A DNA stretch of 29,890 nt. It comes from a virus. Under the pieces are notes generated by a model that had not been told where the DNA came from, did no database searches, and saw only the letters and a list, made by a program, of their open reading frames with translations. Positions 5,630-12,628 of the stretch are shown here, piece after piece (the first letter of the stretch is position 1; each line of letters begins with the position of its first letter). The DNA lies in the IMG/VR virus record IMGVR_UViG_3300049783_000650, positions 1 to 29,890 of that record; one strand, 5' to 3'. Made by a program: the position numbers and the translations under genes.

Positions 5630-7663
5630 ATGGATAGCTATCAAAAATTTATTCACTTAAGCCGCTACTCTCGATTTTTAGACACCGAAGGTCGTCGAGA
5701 GACTTGGCCCGAAACAGTTAGCCGCGTTATGGCTTTCTGGCGAAAACAAATCGGTAACAACGTTCTAACAGATACAGAATTCCAGCAAATGGAAGACTCT
5801 ATCTACAACCTCAAAGTAATGCCCTCAATGCGATCCATGTGGTCTGCGGGGGATGCTCTTGCTTTGAACCACTTCCGAGGCTACAACTGTGCTTTTGCTG
5901 CAGTAGATCACATTCGAGTATTCGATGAGATTCTTTTTATTCTTACGTCAGGGACAGGTTTTGGCTTTTCTATTGAGTCAAAGTACGTAAGCAAACTACC
6001 AATTATCAACGACAACTTTGTCAAGACTGATCGTATTATCACTATCGGTGATTCCGCGGAAGGCTGGTCTAAAGCACTTCGTAAGCTAATTGCTGATCTA
6101 TATTTAGGAAACGAACATGAATGGGATTATTCTGAAATTAGGCCCGAAGGCGCTCGACTTAAGACTATGGGTGGAAGAGCTTCTGGTCCGAAACCACTTA
6201 TGGATCTTTTTGCTTACATAACCTCTGTATTCAAAGGGGCTGCTGGCCGTAAACTTACTACCCAAGAAGTCCATGATATCGTATGTAAAGAGGCTGAAAT
6301 TGTAGTTGTTGGTGGTGTACGACGCTCTGCCCTGATTTCTTTGTCTGATTTGGGTGATGTAATTGTTCGTGACTGTAAGAGTGTCTTCAAAGTAGATGAG
6401 TATGTTCTTGTCAACGAAACTGATACTCACTGGGAATACGCCCTTACGATGAAGAAGAACCAACCTACAAAGCCGACTTACATGGTTAGCTTTGAGAAAG
6501 GTACTTGGGAAGAGTCAGCTAAGTTCGATCTTGAAAACAACAAAATTATCTATTGGAACTTCCTAGAAAAACAACGGGCTTTGTCTAACAACTCTGCTGT
6601 TTATGAGTCTAAGCCTTCTATGGCGGTGTTTATGGATGAGTGGGCTGCCTTGATGAAGTCAGGCTCCGGCGAACGTGGTATCTTTAACCGTGCTGGTGCC
6701 AAAGCCTTTACTCCAACACGCCGAGATAGCACTGCCCTTGTTGGCACAAACCCTTGCGCTGAAATCCAGCTACGAAATGGACAGCTATGTAACCTTACTG
6801 AAGTTGTGGGCCGTGCTGGTGACTCTGTAGAGGATCTTAAAGCAAAAATTCGTATTGCAGCTATTATTGGAACCCTTCAGTCTTCCTTGACTGACTTTAA
6901 ATACGTACGTAAGATCTGGATTAAGAACTGTGAAGAAGAACGCCTACTTGGTGTATCCTTGACTGGTATCCAAGACTGTGAACTTCTTCAGAACCCTACA
7001 GCGGAACTTTTGAAAGAACTTAAGCAGGTTGCTGTAGACACAAACATTGAGTTTGCTAAGCGTTTGGGTATTAACCCTTCAACAGCAGTAACCACTGTAA
7101 AACCTTCTGGAACGGTATCCCAACTAGTTGACTCTGCTTCTGGTATTCATGGTCGTTTTGCTAAGTTCTACATTCGGTCTGTCCGTCAGGCTAATAGTGA
7201 TCCTCTTACTCAGATGTTGAAGGATCAAGGTGTACCAAACGAGCCTGATGCAATGAACCCTGAAATGACAACTGTGTTCTACTTCCCGATTAAGGCTCCA
7301 AAAGATGCGGTCTTTGCAGATGAGCAGGGTGCAATCCAACAGCTTGAGAACTGGAAAATGTACCAAGAGCACTGGTCAGAACACTCTGTATCGGTCACTG
7401 TCTATGTCAAGGAACACGAGTGGCTGACCGTTGGTGACTGGGTCTACCAAAACTTTGACTACATCACTGGTGTGTCATTTTTGCCATACTCTGACCATAA
7501 GTATCTTCAAGCTCCTTATACTGCGTGTACTGAGAAAGAATACTTGACAGCTGTTGATAACATGCCTGATGTTGACTTTTCTCAGCTTGTTAACTATGAG
7601 TCTGAAGATAACACTGAAGGTGCTGCAACTTTGGCTTGCGGCGGCGGCGGGTGTGACATCTGA
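5630..7663 (+). CDS. nrdJ: class II (adenosylcobalamin-dependent) ribonucleotide reductase, monomeric type
   Basis: A 677-residue enzyme that reduces ribonucleoside triphosphates to deoxy forms in the cytoplasm. Compared with Lactobacillus leichmannii RTPR, the active-site set is intact: NPCAE at 374-378 gives N374, thiyl cysteine C376 and E378; C387 lies exactly 11 residues later and, with C87, forms the substrate-reducing pair. The C terminus LACGGGGCDI carries the regenerating C670/C675 pair with the CX4C spacing. No small-subunit gene is present, as expected for class II. About 75 residues separate SLSDL (237-241) from RALSNNSAVY (316-325), noticeably more than I expect, suggesting an insertion. 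AAGGA precedes ATG 5630. Confidence 0.94.
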   Translation: MDSYQKFIHLSRYSRFLDTEGRRETWPETVSRVMAFWRKQIGNNVLTDTEFQQMEDSIYNLKVMPSMRSMWSAGDALALNHFRGYNCAFAAVDHIRVFDEILFILTSGTGFGFSIESKYVSKLPIINDNFVKTDRIITIGDSAEGWSKALRKLIADLYLGNEHEWDYSEIRPEGARLKTMGGRASGPKPLMDLFAYITSVFKGAAGRKLTTQEVHDIVCKEAEIVVVGGVRRSALISLSDLGDVIVRDCKSVFKVDEYVLVNETDTHWEYALTMKKNQPTKPTYMVSFEKGTWEESAKFDLENNKIIYWNFLEKQRALSNNSAVYESKPSMAVFMDEWAALMKSGSGERGIFNRAGAKAFTPTRRDSTALVGTNPCAEIQLRNGQLCNLTEVVGRAGDSVEDLKAKIRIAAIIGTLQSSLTDFKYVRKIWIKNCEEERLLGVSLTGIQDCELLQNPTAELLKELKQVAVDTNIEFAKRLGINPSTAVTTVKPSGTVSQLVDSASGIHGRFAKFYIRSVRQANSDPLTQMLKDQGVPNEPDAMNPEMTTVFYFPIKAPKDAVFADEQGAIQQLENWKMYQEHWSEHSVSVTVYVKEHEWLTVGDWVYQNFDYITGVSFLPYSDHKYLQAPYTACTEKEYLTAVDNMPDVDFSQLVNYESEDNTEGAATLACGGGGCDI

Positions 7664-7863
7664 TGGTTAAAATGGTTAAAAATATGCTACTTACTGTAGT
7701 ACTAAATGAGGAACAAGAAGTTTTCGGAGTTTACTCATCTGAGGCCCTAGCAAATGAAATGCTTATGAAGCACATGCTTAGTACCGAAGGTTTAGAGGGT
7801 GAAGACGCCAAAATGGAGATTGGTGTATTGTTTCACATTGATACCGTAATCCTAGATGATTGA
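7663..7863 (+). CDS. 66-residue hypothetical protein
   Basis: It starts at ATG 7663, overlapping the RNR stop (TGATGG), so it is likely coupled to RNR translation; ATG 7672 is a second in-frame possibility. The fold appears alpha/beta, with LLTVVLNEEQEVFGVYSSEALANEML reading as two strands and a helix, and an acidic end VILDD. I do not recognise a family. The position between RNR and glutaredoxin hints at a nucleotide-metabolism link without showing one. Confidence 0.7.
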   Translation: MVKMVKNMLLTVVLNEEQEVFGVYSSEALANEMLMKHMLSTEGLEGEDAKMEIGVLFHIDTVILDD

Positions 7864-8008
7864 AAAAGCAGTAAACGACAACTATTACCTCGCTCTAAAG
7901 GCTGTTCTAAAGGCCAATGACAAAATAAATAACAAAACAGAAAACAAGGAAGAAATCACATGGAAAACCAAGATCAAAACACTGACTCTGTCGCTATTGA
8001 AGCTGTAG
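7856..8008 (+). CDS. possible 50-residue overlapping ORF
   Basis: It starts at ATG 7856 inside the end of the previous gene and runs to TAG 8006-8008, overlapping the next gene by 49 bases in another frame. The first 33 residues (MIEKAVNDNYYLALKAVLKA, then a Lys- and Asn-rich stretch) read like real protein; the rest is forced by the overlap. It fills an otherwise empty 96-base gap. No strong ribosome-binding site is seen. It could be a decayed gene or a short leader peptide for the following genes. Confidence 0.35.
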   Translation: MIEKAVNDNYYLALKAVLKANDKINNKTENKEEITWKTKIKTLTLSLLKL

Positions 8009-8202
8009 AGGGCAACTCTGCCTTGGAAGCTGTCATTGATGAAAACGGCCAAACCGTTGTTTTGTCTGTAAAAGATAAACAGCTTCAGATGTTCTCTAAG
8101 AACGTCACTTTGGAGGAAGTCATTATCATGCTTACAGTCTCTATGGAAACCGCCCAATGCCAACTGAGTTCGGAAGCTGTAGAAGACGCAGAGGAAGTTT
8201 AA
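7960..8202 (+). CDS. acidic hypothetical protein
   Basis: An 80-residue acidic protein with AAGGAAG nine bases before ATG 7960. It contains a short predicted beta hairpin (NGQTVVLSVKDKQLQMF) and a helix (TLEEVIIMLTVSMETAQ), and ends in acidic VEDAEEV. The stop overlaps the glutaredoxin start (TAATG). It has no catalytic signature and does not match a family I know. Confidence 0.75.
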   Translation: MENQDQNTDSVAIEAVEGNSALEAVIDENGQTVVLSVKDKQLQMFSKNVTLEEVIIMLTVSMETAQCQLSSEAVEDAEEV

Positions 8203-8438
8203 TGTACCTAGTACTTGGACGTGATAACTGCTCTTACTGTGATGCTGCAGTTAGCGAACTTGAATCATCAGGAGAGGAATTCCAATACTTTGATGTTATG
8301 GATGCTCAAAACTGGAGGCTACGAGACTTGCTAGTTCAAGATCTTAAGGTAACTCAAGTACCTCAAATTTTTGAACTTGTTGGAGGGTATGATAGTCTAG
8401 CGCAAAAACTAGGGGATGAGGGAAAATATGACAACTGA
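8202..8438 (+). CDS. grx: glutaredoxin
   Basis: A 78-residue thioredoxin-fold protein with the dithiol motif C10-S-Y-C13 at the end of the first strand and the cis-proline segment TQVPQIF, then GGYDSL, as in glutaredoxins. It starts at ATG 8202, overlapping the previous stop, with GAGGAAG upstream; the frame is open further upstream but the family N terminus begins here. Phage glutaredoxins commonly reduce the phage ribonucleotide reductase, which is encoded three genes upstream and carries the CX4C disulfide that would need this. It overlaps the next start by 11 bases. Confidence 0.9.
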   Translation: MYLVLGRDNCSYCDAAVSELESSGEEFQYFDVMDAQNWRLRDLLVQDLKVTQVPQIFELVGGYDSLAQKLGDEGKYDN

Positions 8439-8886
8439 TACAACACCAAAAAAGAAAGGGCGAGGTCGGCCACGTAAGGTTGTCCTCGTCCCTAAGAAGG
8501 ACCGTGACAAAAAGCCTGAGCCAGAAACTTTTGGCCCAGTACAAGCGGCTAACCTGTTTATCAGTAATCTGGGTGATACAGATGTTGTTTGTGTATTTGG
8601 TATTGACCCTTTTACAGAGGAACTTATTGAGCAGCTTTGGGTAAACCCTCATATTTCTAAGATTGTTTGCTCAGACACTTCACCTGAGAGAATCACTGAT
8701 ATCAACCGCCGAATTTCTGGCCGCAGCTTTTCTATGCACCGTTGGCTAGTTTCCCCTGTGCCAGACTTCCTTCAGATGCCAAGGTCATTAGTTTGTGCAG
8801 TGGCTAAGAAAGATAAGGAAACTGTTGAAACACTAGGACACCCCACCGTAGACTTTGTAGTACTGGAAGAATTTAATGTCGATTGA
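8428..8886 (+). CDS. AT-hook protein with possible Rossmann-like domain
   Basis: A 152-residue protein started at ATG 8428 (GAGGG upstream). A Lys-rich N terminus carries an AT-hook, GRGRPRK (11-17), a minor-groove DNA-binding element. The remainder has alternating strands and helices: DVVCVFGIDPFTEELIEQLW, then KIVCSDTSPERITDINRR, later PTVDFVVLEEF. The GxD-like first strand and the acidic residue at the end of strand two resemble a degenerate methyltransferase-type Rossmann fold, but the glycine-rich loop is not clear. Probably a DNA-associated protein; any enzymatic role is unproven. A second gene in the window (21620) has related AT-hooks. Confidence 0.7.
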   Translation: MTTDTTPKKKGRGRPRKVVLVPKKDRDKKPEPETFGPVQAANLFISNLGDTDVVCVFGIDPFTEELIEQLWVNPHISKIVCSDTSPERITDINRRISGRSFSMHRWLVSPVPDFLQMPRSLVCAVAKKDKETVETLGHPTVDFVVLEEFNVD

Positions 8887-9121
8887 AGAACATTTTGAAG
8901 AACAATTTGAGACCTTTGTCCCTTACAACCAAAATAGTGATTACTACTTTGTTATTTTTAAAGAGTACTTAAGGGACCCTGAAACAAATCAGCTAGACAT
9001 CATAGTTGTCACCTATGGTAACGTTGAGTTTGAACTTCACTGGGACGACTATGACTGTTACTACCGAGGCTCTATCGTTGACTATAACAATGGAAAAACA
9101 ATTCACGGATACGTGGTATGA
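8876..9121 (+). CDS. acidic hypothetical protein
   Basis: An 81-residue acidic, aromatic-rich protein (for example HWDDYDCYYRGSIVDYNNG) that appears to be mostly beta strand. It overlaps the previous gene by 11 bases and the next start by four (ATGA). Strongly negative small phage proteins can be DNA mimics, but nothing in the sequence proves that here. It is not recognised. Confidence 0.7.
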   Translation: MSIEEHFEEQFETFVPYNQNSDYYFVIFKEYLRDPETNQLDIIVVTYGNVEFELHWDDYDCYYRGSIVDYNNGKTIHGYVV

Positions 9122-9318
9122 CAACATTTTCTGTAATTAGCATTTTAATTTTGTTGTGCTGCTTGGTTTACTTTCTAAAACTTGAGAAAGAACGAAGAGA
9201 AAGCAGTAAGAGAATGGAAATTGCAAGGGCTAAGTTTGCAGAGGCCTTGAGAAAGTATTCTGAAGAAATGGAAGTATTGATCGAGAAATTTCGTAAAAGC
9301 AGGAGTAACTACAAATGA
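9118..9318 (+). CDS. small membrane-anchored coiled-coil protein
   Basis: A 66-residue protein with one hydrophobic helix near the N terminus (about residues 4-21, SVISILILLCCLVYF) followed by a long charged helix (KLEKERRESSKRMEIARAKF and onward) ending in basic RKSRSNYK. An inner-membrane anchor with a coiled coil is the shape of an i-spanin, but no holin, endolysin or outer-membrane partner lies nearby, so I do not assign lysis. It overlaps both neighbours by four bases. Confidence 0.7.
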   Translation: MTTFSVISILILLCCLVYFLKLEKERRESSKRMEIARAKFAEALRKYSEEMEVLIEKFRKSRSNYK

Positions 9319-9554
9319 ACCTACCAATGGAATACCCACTACCAATGAAAACCAAGTACGTTGATGAGGAAACCACTGCCACAAACCGTTGGATGATCTT
9401 TGGAGAGTATGGTGACCTCGCCGATAACGTGGATATCAGTGATGGTACCCAAGACATTATCACCCATATCCCTCGGTGGAGGGCAGAGATTATCATTGAG
9501 GCAAGAAATGTCTTTGTTAATATCCTCTTAGAGCTTGGGCAACCATTTACATAA
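9315..9554 (+). CDS. hypothetical protein
   Basis: A 79-residue protein starting at ATG 9315, overlapping the previous stop; AGGAG at 9301-9305 serves it. It contains NRWMIFGEYGDLADNV and IPRWRAEIIIEARNVFVNIL. It is the last gene before promoter copy 2, whose first bases overlap its stop codon. No family is recognised. Confidence 0.7.
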   Translation: MNLPMEYPLPMKTKYVDEETTATNRWMIFGEYGDLADNVDISDGTQDIITHIPRWRAEIIIEARNVFVNILLELGQPFT

Positions 9555-9571
9555 ATACTGCCGACTAATGA
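9553..9571 (+). promoter_or_regulatory. putative phage RNA polymerase promoter, copy 2
   Basis: AAATACTGCCGACTAATGA, identical to copies at 1513 and 21130. Upstream context TTTACAT resembles TTTACAA of copy 3. The predicted +1 G is 9570, giving a 40-base leader before the gene at 9610. It opens the unit carrying the tRNA-like element, RNA-repair genes and NAD genes. Confidence 0.75.
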
Positions 9572-9609
9572 CTAATTAATTTATTTACAAATATGAAAAG
9601 AGAAATAAC

Positions 9610-9840
9610 ATGACAACTAATAACACAACTTCACCATCCACTGGCGGCATCGGCTTCTTCGGCCTACTCACTGTGCTGTTTATCGGACTTAAACTGGGCG
9701 GCGTAATTGCTTGGTCTTGGTGGTGGGTTCTGGCTCCTTTGTGGCTTCCTATCTCAATCTTCCTTGGTATCCTCCTTGTTGGTTTTATTGTGGCTGGCGC
9801 TGTAGTAGGTGTTGCCTCACTATTTAGCAAAAAACTGTAA
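9610..9840 (+). CDS. small integral membrane protein, 'transmembrane Fragile-X-F' type
   Basis: A 76-residue hydrophobic protein with two or three membrane segments: about 14-33 (GFFGLLTVLFIGLKLGG), an aromatic stretch SWWWVLAPLWLPISIF, and about 52-70. The KLGGVIxWSWWWVLAPLW pattern matches small phage and bacterial proteins that databases label transmembrane Fragile-X-F protein; that name carries no proven function. It is the first gene of its unit, immediately after promoter copy 2, so it may be strongly expressed. A role in the host membrane, such as superinfection exclusion, is possible but not shown. Confidence 0.8.
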   Translation: MTTNNTTSPSTGGIGFFGLLTVLFIGLKLGGVIAWSWWWVLAPLWLPISIFLGILLVGFIVAGAVVGVASLFSKKL

Positions 9841-9851
9841 AATAAACACTG

Positions 9852-9924
9852 CTACAAGTAGCTCAAGAACAAAGAGCACTCCACTGATAAAGGAGAGGTT
9901 GCAGGTTAAATCCTGCCTTGTAGC
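9852..9924 (+). tRNA. tRNA-Ile(GAU)-like cloverleaf, atypical D and T loops
   Basis: A full cloverleaf can be drawn. Acceptor CTACAAG (9852-9858) pairs with CTTGTAG (9917-9923), extendable by G9851-C9924. The D stem is GCTC/GAGC (9861-9864 and 9874-9877). The anticodon stem is CTCCA/AGGAG with one A-A mismatch and seven-base loop CTGATAA, anticodon GAT at 9886-9888 with T33 and A37 equivalents. The T stem is GCAGG/CCTGC (9901-9905, 9912-9916). The D loop AAGAACAAA lacks the GG pair, and the T loop TTAAAT has six bases, missing the C that normally pairs with that G. No CCA is encoded. It may be a functional odd tRNA, a decaying one or a tRNA mimic. Confidence 0.6.
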
Positions 9925-9982
9925 TATAATAACGAGAAAATGAGTGCATCTATAATAGAGAAATCTAAACAAAGGAAAGCAA

Positions 9983-10210
9983 ATGGTTGATCGACCAAAC
10001 TGCCACAAATGTAAATGGTCTAAGCAGAGTATTTTTAATTCTGGAACACATCACAGAAGCTGCCACTTAAAAGTAAAAGACACCGAACTACTTCCTGAAA
10101 TTGAGTTTAGCAAACACGGTGTCTGCTCAGGATGGTGCTCTTGGCCTTACGACTTTGATCCAATTTGGATTGATAAGTGTACTGCTTTTGAAGAGGGGGT
10201 AACACCATGA
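9983..10210 (+). CDS. cysteine-rich putative zinc-binding protein
   Basis: A 75-residue protein with cysteines at 7, 10, 27, 48, 52 and 66 and nearby histidines (GTHHRSC), followed by GWCSWPYDFDPIWIDKC. I recall the pattern CxxC, then GxxHxxC, then WPxxFDPxW from a widespread unnamed family of phage proteins. It is probably a zinc-stabilised small domain. AAGGAAAG precedes ATG 9983. The stop overlaps the kinase start (ATGA). Confidence 0.8.
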   Translation: MVDRPNCHKCKWSKQSIFNSGTHHRSCHLKVKDTELLPEIEFSKHGVCSGWCSWPYDFDPIWIDKCTAFEEGVTP

Positions 10211-10635
10211 TTAACGACATAGACAACGCGCCAGTACTTTGCATTGTTCGTGGAATTCCCGGATCAGGTAAATCCACTTTTGTACAAAATACTAAGCTTG
10301 AATGCATGCACCTTGAGGCTGACATGCTTTGTGTCAAGACTGCTTCTTACCAATGGAAAGGTGAGAACGTCAAGGCAAACCACGAAACTTGTTTTGAGAT
10401 TGCTAAGTTGGTTTTCTCTCGTGGTGCTGACCTGTGTATCTCTAACACTTTTACTCAAAAATGGGAGTTTGCCCACTATGTTTACTTGGCCAAATCCCTT
10501 GGCTACTATGTAGAAGTTTATCGCATGGACAATGACTTTGGTAACACACACAATGTACCGGAAGAAATCGTCCAAAAAATGAAAGCTCGTTTTGAAGATT
10601 ATGAAGGAGAAACTATTGTCAAACTTCAAGAATGA
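10207..10635 (+). CDS. P-loop kinase, polynucleotide-kinase-like
   Basis: A 142-residue ATPase/kinase domain with Walker A GIPGSGKST (16-24) preceded by strand LCIVR, then EADM at the position where AAA_33/N4BP2-type kinases have an acidic residue, CISNTFTQKWEF (the N-T-F segment typical of that family) and a C-terminal VYRMDNDFGNTHNVPEE. The family includes the 5'-kinase domain of T4 polynucleotide kinase and of bacterial Pnkp. Together with the metallophosphoesterase and RNA ligase that follow, it would prepare 5'-OH RNA ends for sealing. Substrate is inferred from context; kinases of this fold can have other targets. It overlaps the next gene. Confidence 0.83.
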   Translation: MINDIDNAPVLCIVRGIPGSGKSTFVQNTKLECMHLEADMLCVKTASYQWKGENVKANHETCFEIAKLVFSRGADLCISNTFTQKWEFAHYVYLAKSLGYYVEVYRMDNDFGNTHNVPEEIVQKMKARFEDYEGETIVKLQE

Positions 10636-11155
10636 CATCTGGTTTATTTCAGATACACACTTTCAACACAACAAGATTTTGGAATATTCATCCTCTCGAA
10701 AGGCTGCTTTCAATAACACAAAGCAGATGGACGAGATACTGATTGAAAACTGGAACAGCTTAATCAAGCCAGAAGATAAAGTTTATCACCTTGGTGATGT
10801 CACCTTTGGTAGCCGTAAGAGCTATGCTGAAGACATACACCCACGGTTAAATGGTAAGAAACGACTTATTGTAGGTAACCATGATGACATCCGTTTCTTT
10901 GAGCAACACAGGCTGTTCCAAAAGATTATGTTGTGGCGTGTGTGGGATGATCCAAACTACCCCTTCCTGTTCACCCACGTACCTGTTGATGTGAGTTGTA
11001 TCAATGAGCGTCTGGTTGTGAACAACGGGATTAACGTTCATGGCCACATTCACGATCAGGAGTCACCAACCGATAAGCACTTCTGTGTATGCGTTGAGCA
11101 GACTAATTTCAGGCCAATGCACATTGAAGAAATAAAACAAAGGACAAACGTATAA
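10616..11155 (+). CDS. calcineurin-like metallophosphoesterase
   Basis: A 179-residue two-metal phosphoesterase. All family motifs are present: D13-T-H15, G60-D61, G87-N88-H89-D90, H121 (FTHVP) and G143-H144-I-H146. I prefer TTG 10616, six bases after AAGGAG, giving MSNFKNDIWFISDTHF; ATG 10601 in the same frame is the alternative, and both lie within the end of the kinase gene. In bacterial Pnkp a domain of this family removes 2',3'-cyclic phosphate and 3'-phosphate from cut RNA, and I infer that job here from the flanking kinase and ligase. Other small phage phosphoesterases act on different esters. Confidence 0.87.
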   Translation: MSNFKNDIWFISDTHFQHNKILEYSSSRKAAFNNTKQMDEILIENWNSLIKPEDKVYHLGDVTFGSRKSYAEDIHPRLNGKKRLIVGNHDDIRFFEQHRLFQKIMLWRVWDDPNYPFLFTHVPVDVSCINERLVVNNGINVHGHIHDQESPTDKHFCVCVEQTNFRPMHIEEIKQRTNV

Positions 11156-11508
11156 TGAACACCAAAGGTATCGTACTTGGAAGTAAAGTAAGAATTATTA
11201 CAAATAAAAGTGGATCCTTAAATGGAAGAAATTTTGTAGGTTTTGTAACAGAAGTTGACACAGATAATACAGTCCGTGTTAGCAAAATTAAGGGTGTTAA
11301 TGAGGAAAAAAGTAACTGGTCAAAATACGAAGAACTAGAACTTGTCAATAACAAAGCAGAAGTTACTTCAATGTCAGATGGATGGAGAGTAGAAGTTAAC
11401 AACAAGTTTTATAGCTGGCACCATAACGAACCTGACTTGGGCATTTCTGCTTTAAAAGATATGCTAATTGAGCTAGGCTTTGAAACAAATGTTATTGAGG
11501 AATATTGA
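11155..11508 (+). CDS. hypothetical protein with KOW/SH3-like N terminus
   Basis: A 117-residue protein between the phosphoesterase and the RNA ligase, overlapping the first at TAATG and ending two bases before the ligase. The N-terminal GIVLGSKVRIITNKSGSLNGRNFVGFVTEV and NTVRVSKI look like an SH3-like barrel of the KOW kind. The C-terminal half (DGWRVEVNNKFYSWHHNEPD then a helix) is a separate small domain. Two other genes (12665, 19107) start with similar VGDxVxx segments. A nucleic-acid-binding helper for RNA repair is possible but unproven. Confidence 0.75.
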   Translation: MNTKGIVLGSKVRIITNKSGSLNGRNFVGFVTEVDTDNTVRVSKIKGVNEEKSNWSKYEELELVNNKAEVTSMSDGWRVEVNNKFYSWHHNEPDLGISALKDMLIELGFETNVIEEY

Positions 11509-11510
11509 TA

Positions 11511-12428
11511 ATGAAATATATTAGTTTTATGTCTCTGGTAAGAGCAAACAAGTCAGAAGTCCAAGGTATTGAGGTAGGCACTTGCTACGTTTTCCCAAAG
11601 CTGGATGGTACAAATGCCTCTATCTTCTGGGATGAAGAAAACCAGACACTCGGTGCAGGTTCTCGTCGCCGGAAGCTCTCAGAGGGTTCTGATAATGCAG
11701 GTTTCTTCAATCACATGAAGGCTCACCCAACAGCTAAAGAACTAGTCATGAGCTTCCCTACTTGGAATATCTATGGTGAGTGGCTTGTCCCTCATTCGTT
11801 GAAAACCTACCGTGAAGAGTCTTGGCGTCAGTTCTATATCTTTGACGTGTGGGATCAAGACAAAAATCGCTACCTGACCTACGATGAATACAAAGGCTCA
11901 CTTCAGCCAATCCTTGATTCTGTACCTTGCTCAGACATGCGTATTATCCCACCGATGGCTATTGTTACAAACGGAGACTACACTCGATTTGAGCGATGCG
12001 CCGAAGAGAACACTTACCAGATTGAAGACGGTAAGGGTTGTGGTGAAGGTGTTGTTATCAAGAACTATGAGTTTGTAAACCAATTTGGGACTACCCCGTT
12101 TGCTAAGCTTGTCACTAACTTGTTCAAGGAAGCCAATGCTGAAGCCTTCGGACCTAAAGAAATCAAGGACGAAATGATTGAGCAGTTGATTGCTGAGAAA
12201 TACACAACAGCAGCTCGTGTAGAGAAGATCAAGCTCAAGATCGAGGAAGAAGTTGGTCCTTGGAATAGTAAGTTGATTCCACGTCTGATTAACACAACCT
12301 TCCATGACATTATCACAGAAGAAATGTGGGAAATCCTGAAAGACAACAAGAAGCCAACTATTAACTTTGGTTTGCTTCATCGCTATGTGATCATCAGTAT
12401 CAAGGCTGTTCAGCCGGAGTTGTTTTAA
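11511..12428 (+). CDS. RNA ligase, Rnl2-type
   Basis: A 305-residue ATP-dependent nucleotidyltransferase that seals 3'-OH and 5'-phosphate RNA ends. Motif I is K30-L-D-G-T-N35 with K30 the AMP-accepting lysine. YGEWL (88-92), FYIFDV (108-113), EGVVIK (179-184) and FAKLV (197-201) correspond to motifs III, IIIa, IV and V. The order and spacing fit T4 Rnl2 relatives, and the length suits catalytic plus C-terminal domain. I start at ATG 11511 with GAGG ten bases upstream; TTG 11505 is possible. With the kinase and phosphoesterase it makes a complete healing and sealing set. Confidence 0.92.
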   Translation: MKYISFMSLVRANKSEVQGIEVGTCYVFPKLDGTNASIFWDEENQTLGAGSRRRKLSEGSDNAGFFNHMKAHPTAKELVMSFPTWNIYGEWLVPHSLKTYREESWRQFYIFDVWDQDKNRYLTYDEYKGSLQPILDSVPCSDMRIIPPMAIVTNGDYTRFERCAEENTYQIEDGKGCGEGVVIKNYEFVNQFGTTPFAKLVTNLFKEANAEAFGPKEIKDEMIEQLIAEKYTTAARVEKIKLKIEEEVGPWNSKLIPRLINTTFHDIITEEMWEILKDNKKPTINFGLLHRYVIISIKAVQPELF

Positions 12429-12628
12429 TGGGAGACTTTAAAGTAGAAGTGTTGGGTTTTAACTCTCATAGAGAAGCAGAGGAATTCTCTGAATGGTATT
12501 CTGGTCAGGGTGAACAAGATTTTGCATTTTGGTTAGAGGAATCGGAAATTGACTTAGATACCGCAGACACAAAACAAATCGAATCAAAAGATTACGGAAT
12601 TAAGATCACAATAGACCCAATTTACTAA
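12428..12628 (+). CDS. hypothetical protein
   Basis: A 66-residue acidic protein whose ATG overlaps the ligase stop (TAATGG). It begins with a beta strand FKVEVLGFNS, then a helix REAEEFSEWYSG, another strand and an IKITIDPIY end: a likely small ferredoxin-like alpha/beta fold. Coupling to the ligase suggests co-expression. No family is recognised. Confidence 0.7.
   Translation: MGDFKVEVLGFNSHREAEEFSEWYSGQGEQDFAFWLEESEIDLDTADTKQIESKDYGIKITIDPIY

Noticed and set aside
9118-9318. Spanin (lysis) assignment for the membrane coiled-coil protein
   Set aside because: No holin, endolysin or outer-membrane partner is nearby; topology alone is not sufficient.
9926-9956. Two TATAAT sequences as possible host sigma-70 promoters
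   Set aside because: Neither has a -35-like hexamer at the right distance, and A/T-rich gaps give such matches by chance.
9940-9990. 16-codon ORF after the tRNA-like element
   Set aside because: Too short, overlaps the next gene, and has no ribosome-binding site of its own.
11931-12380. 149-codon minus-strand ORF opposite the RNA ligase
   Set aside because: The ligase frame has all family motifs; the reverse frame has none and no initiation signal.
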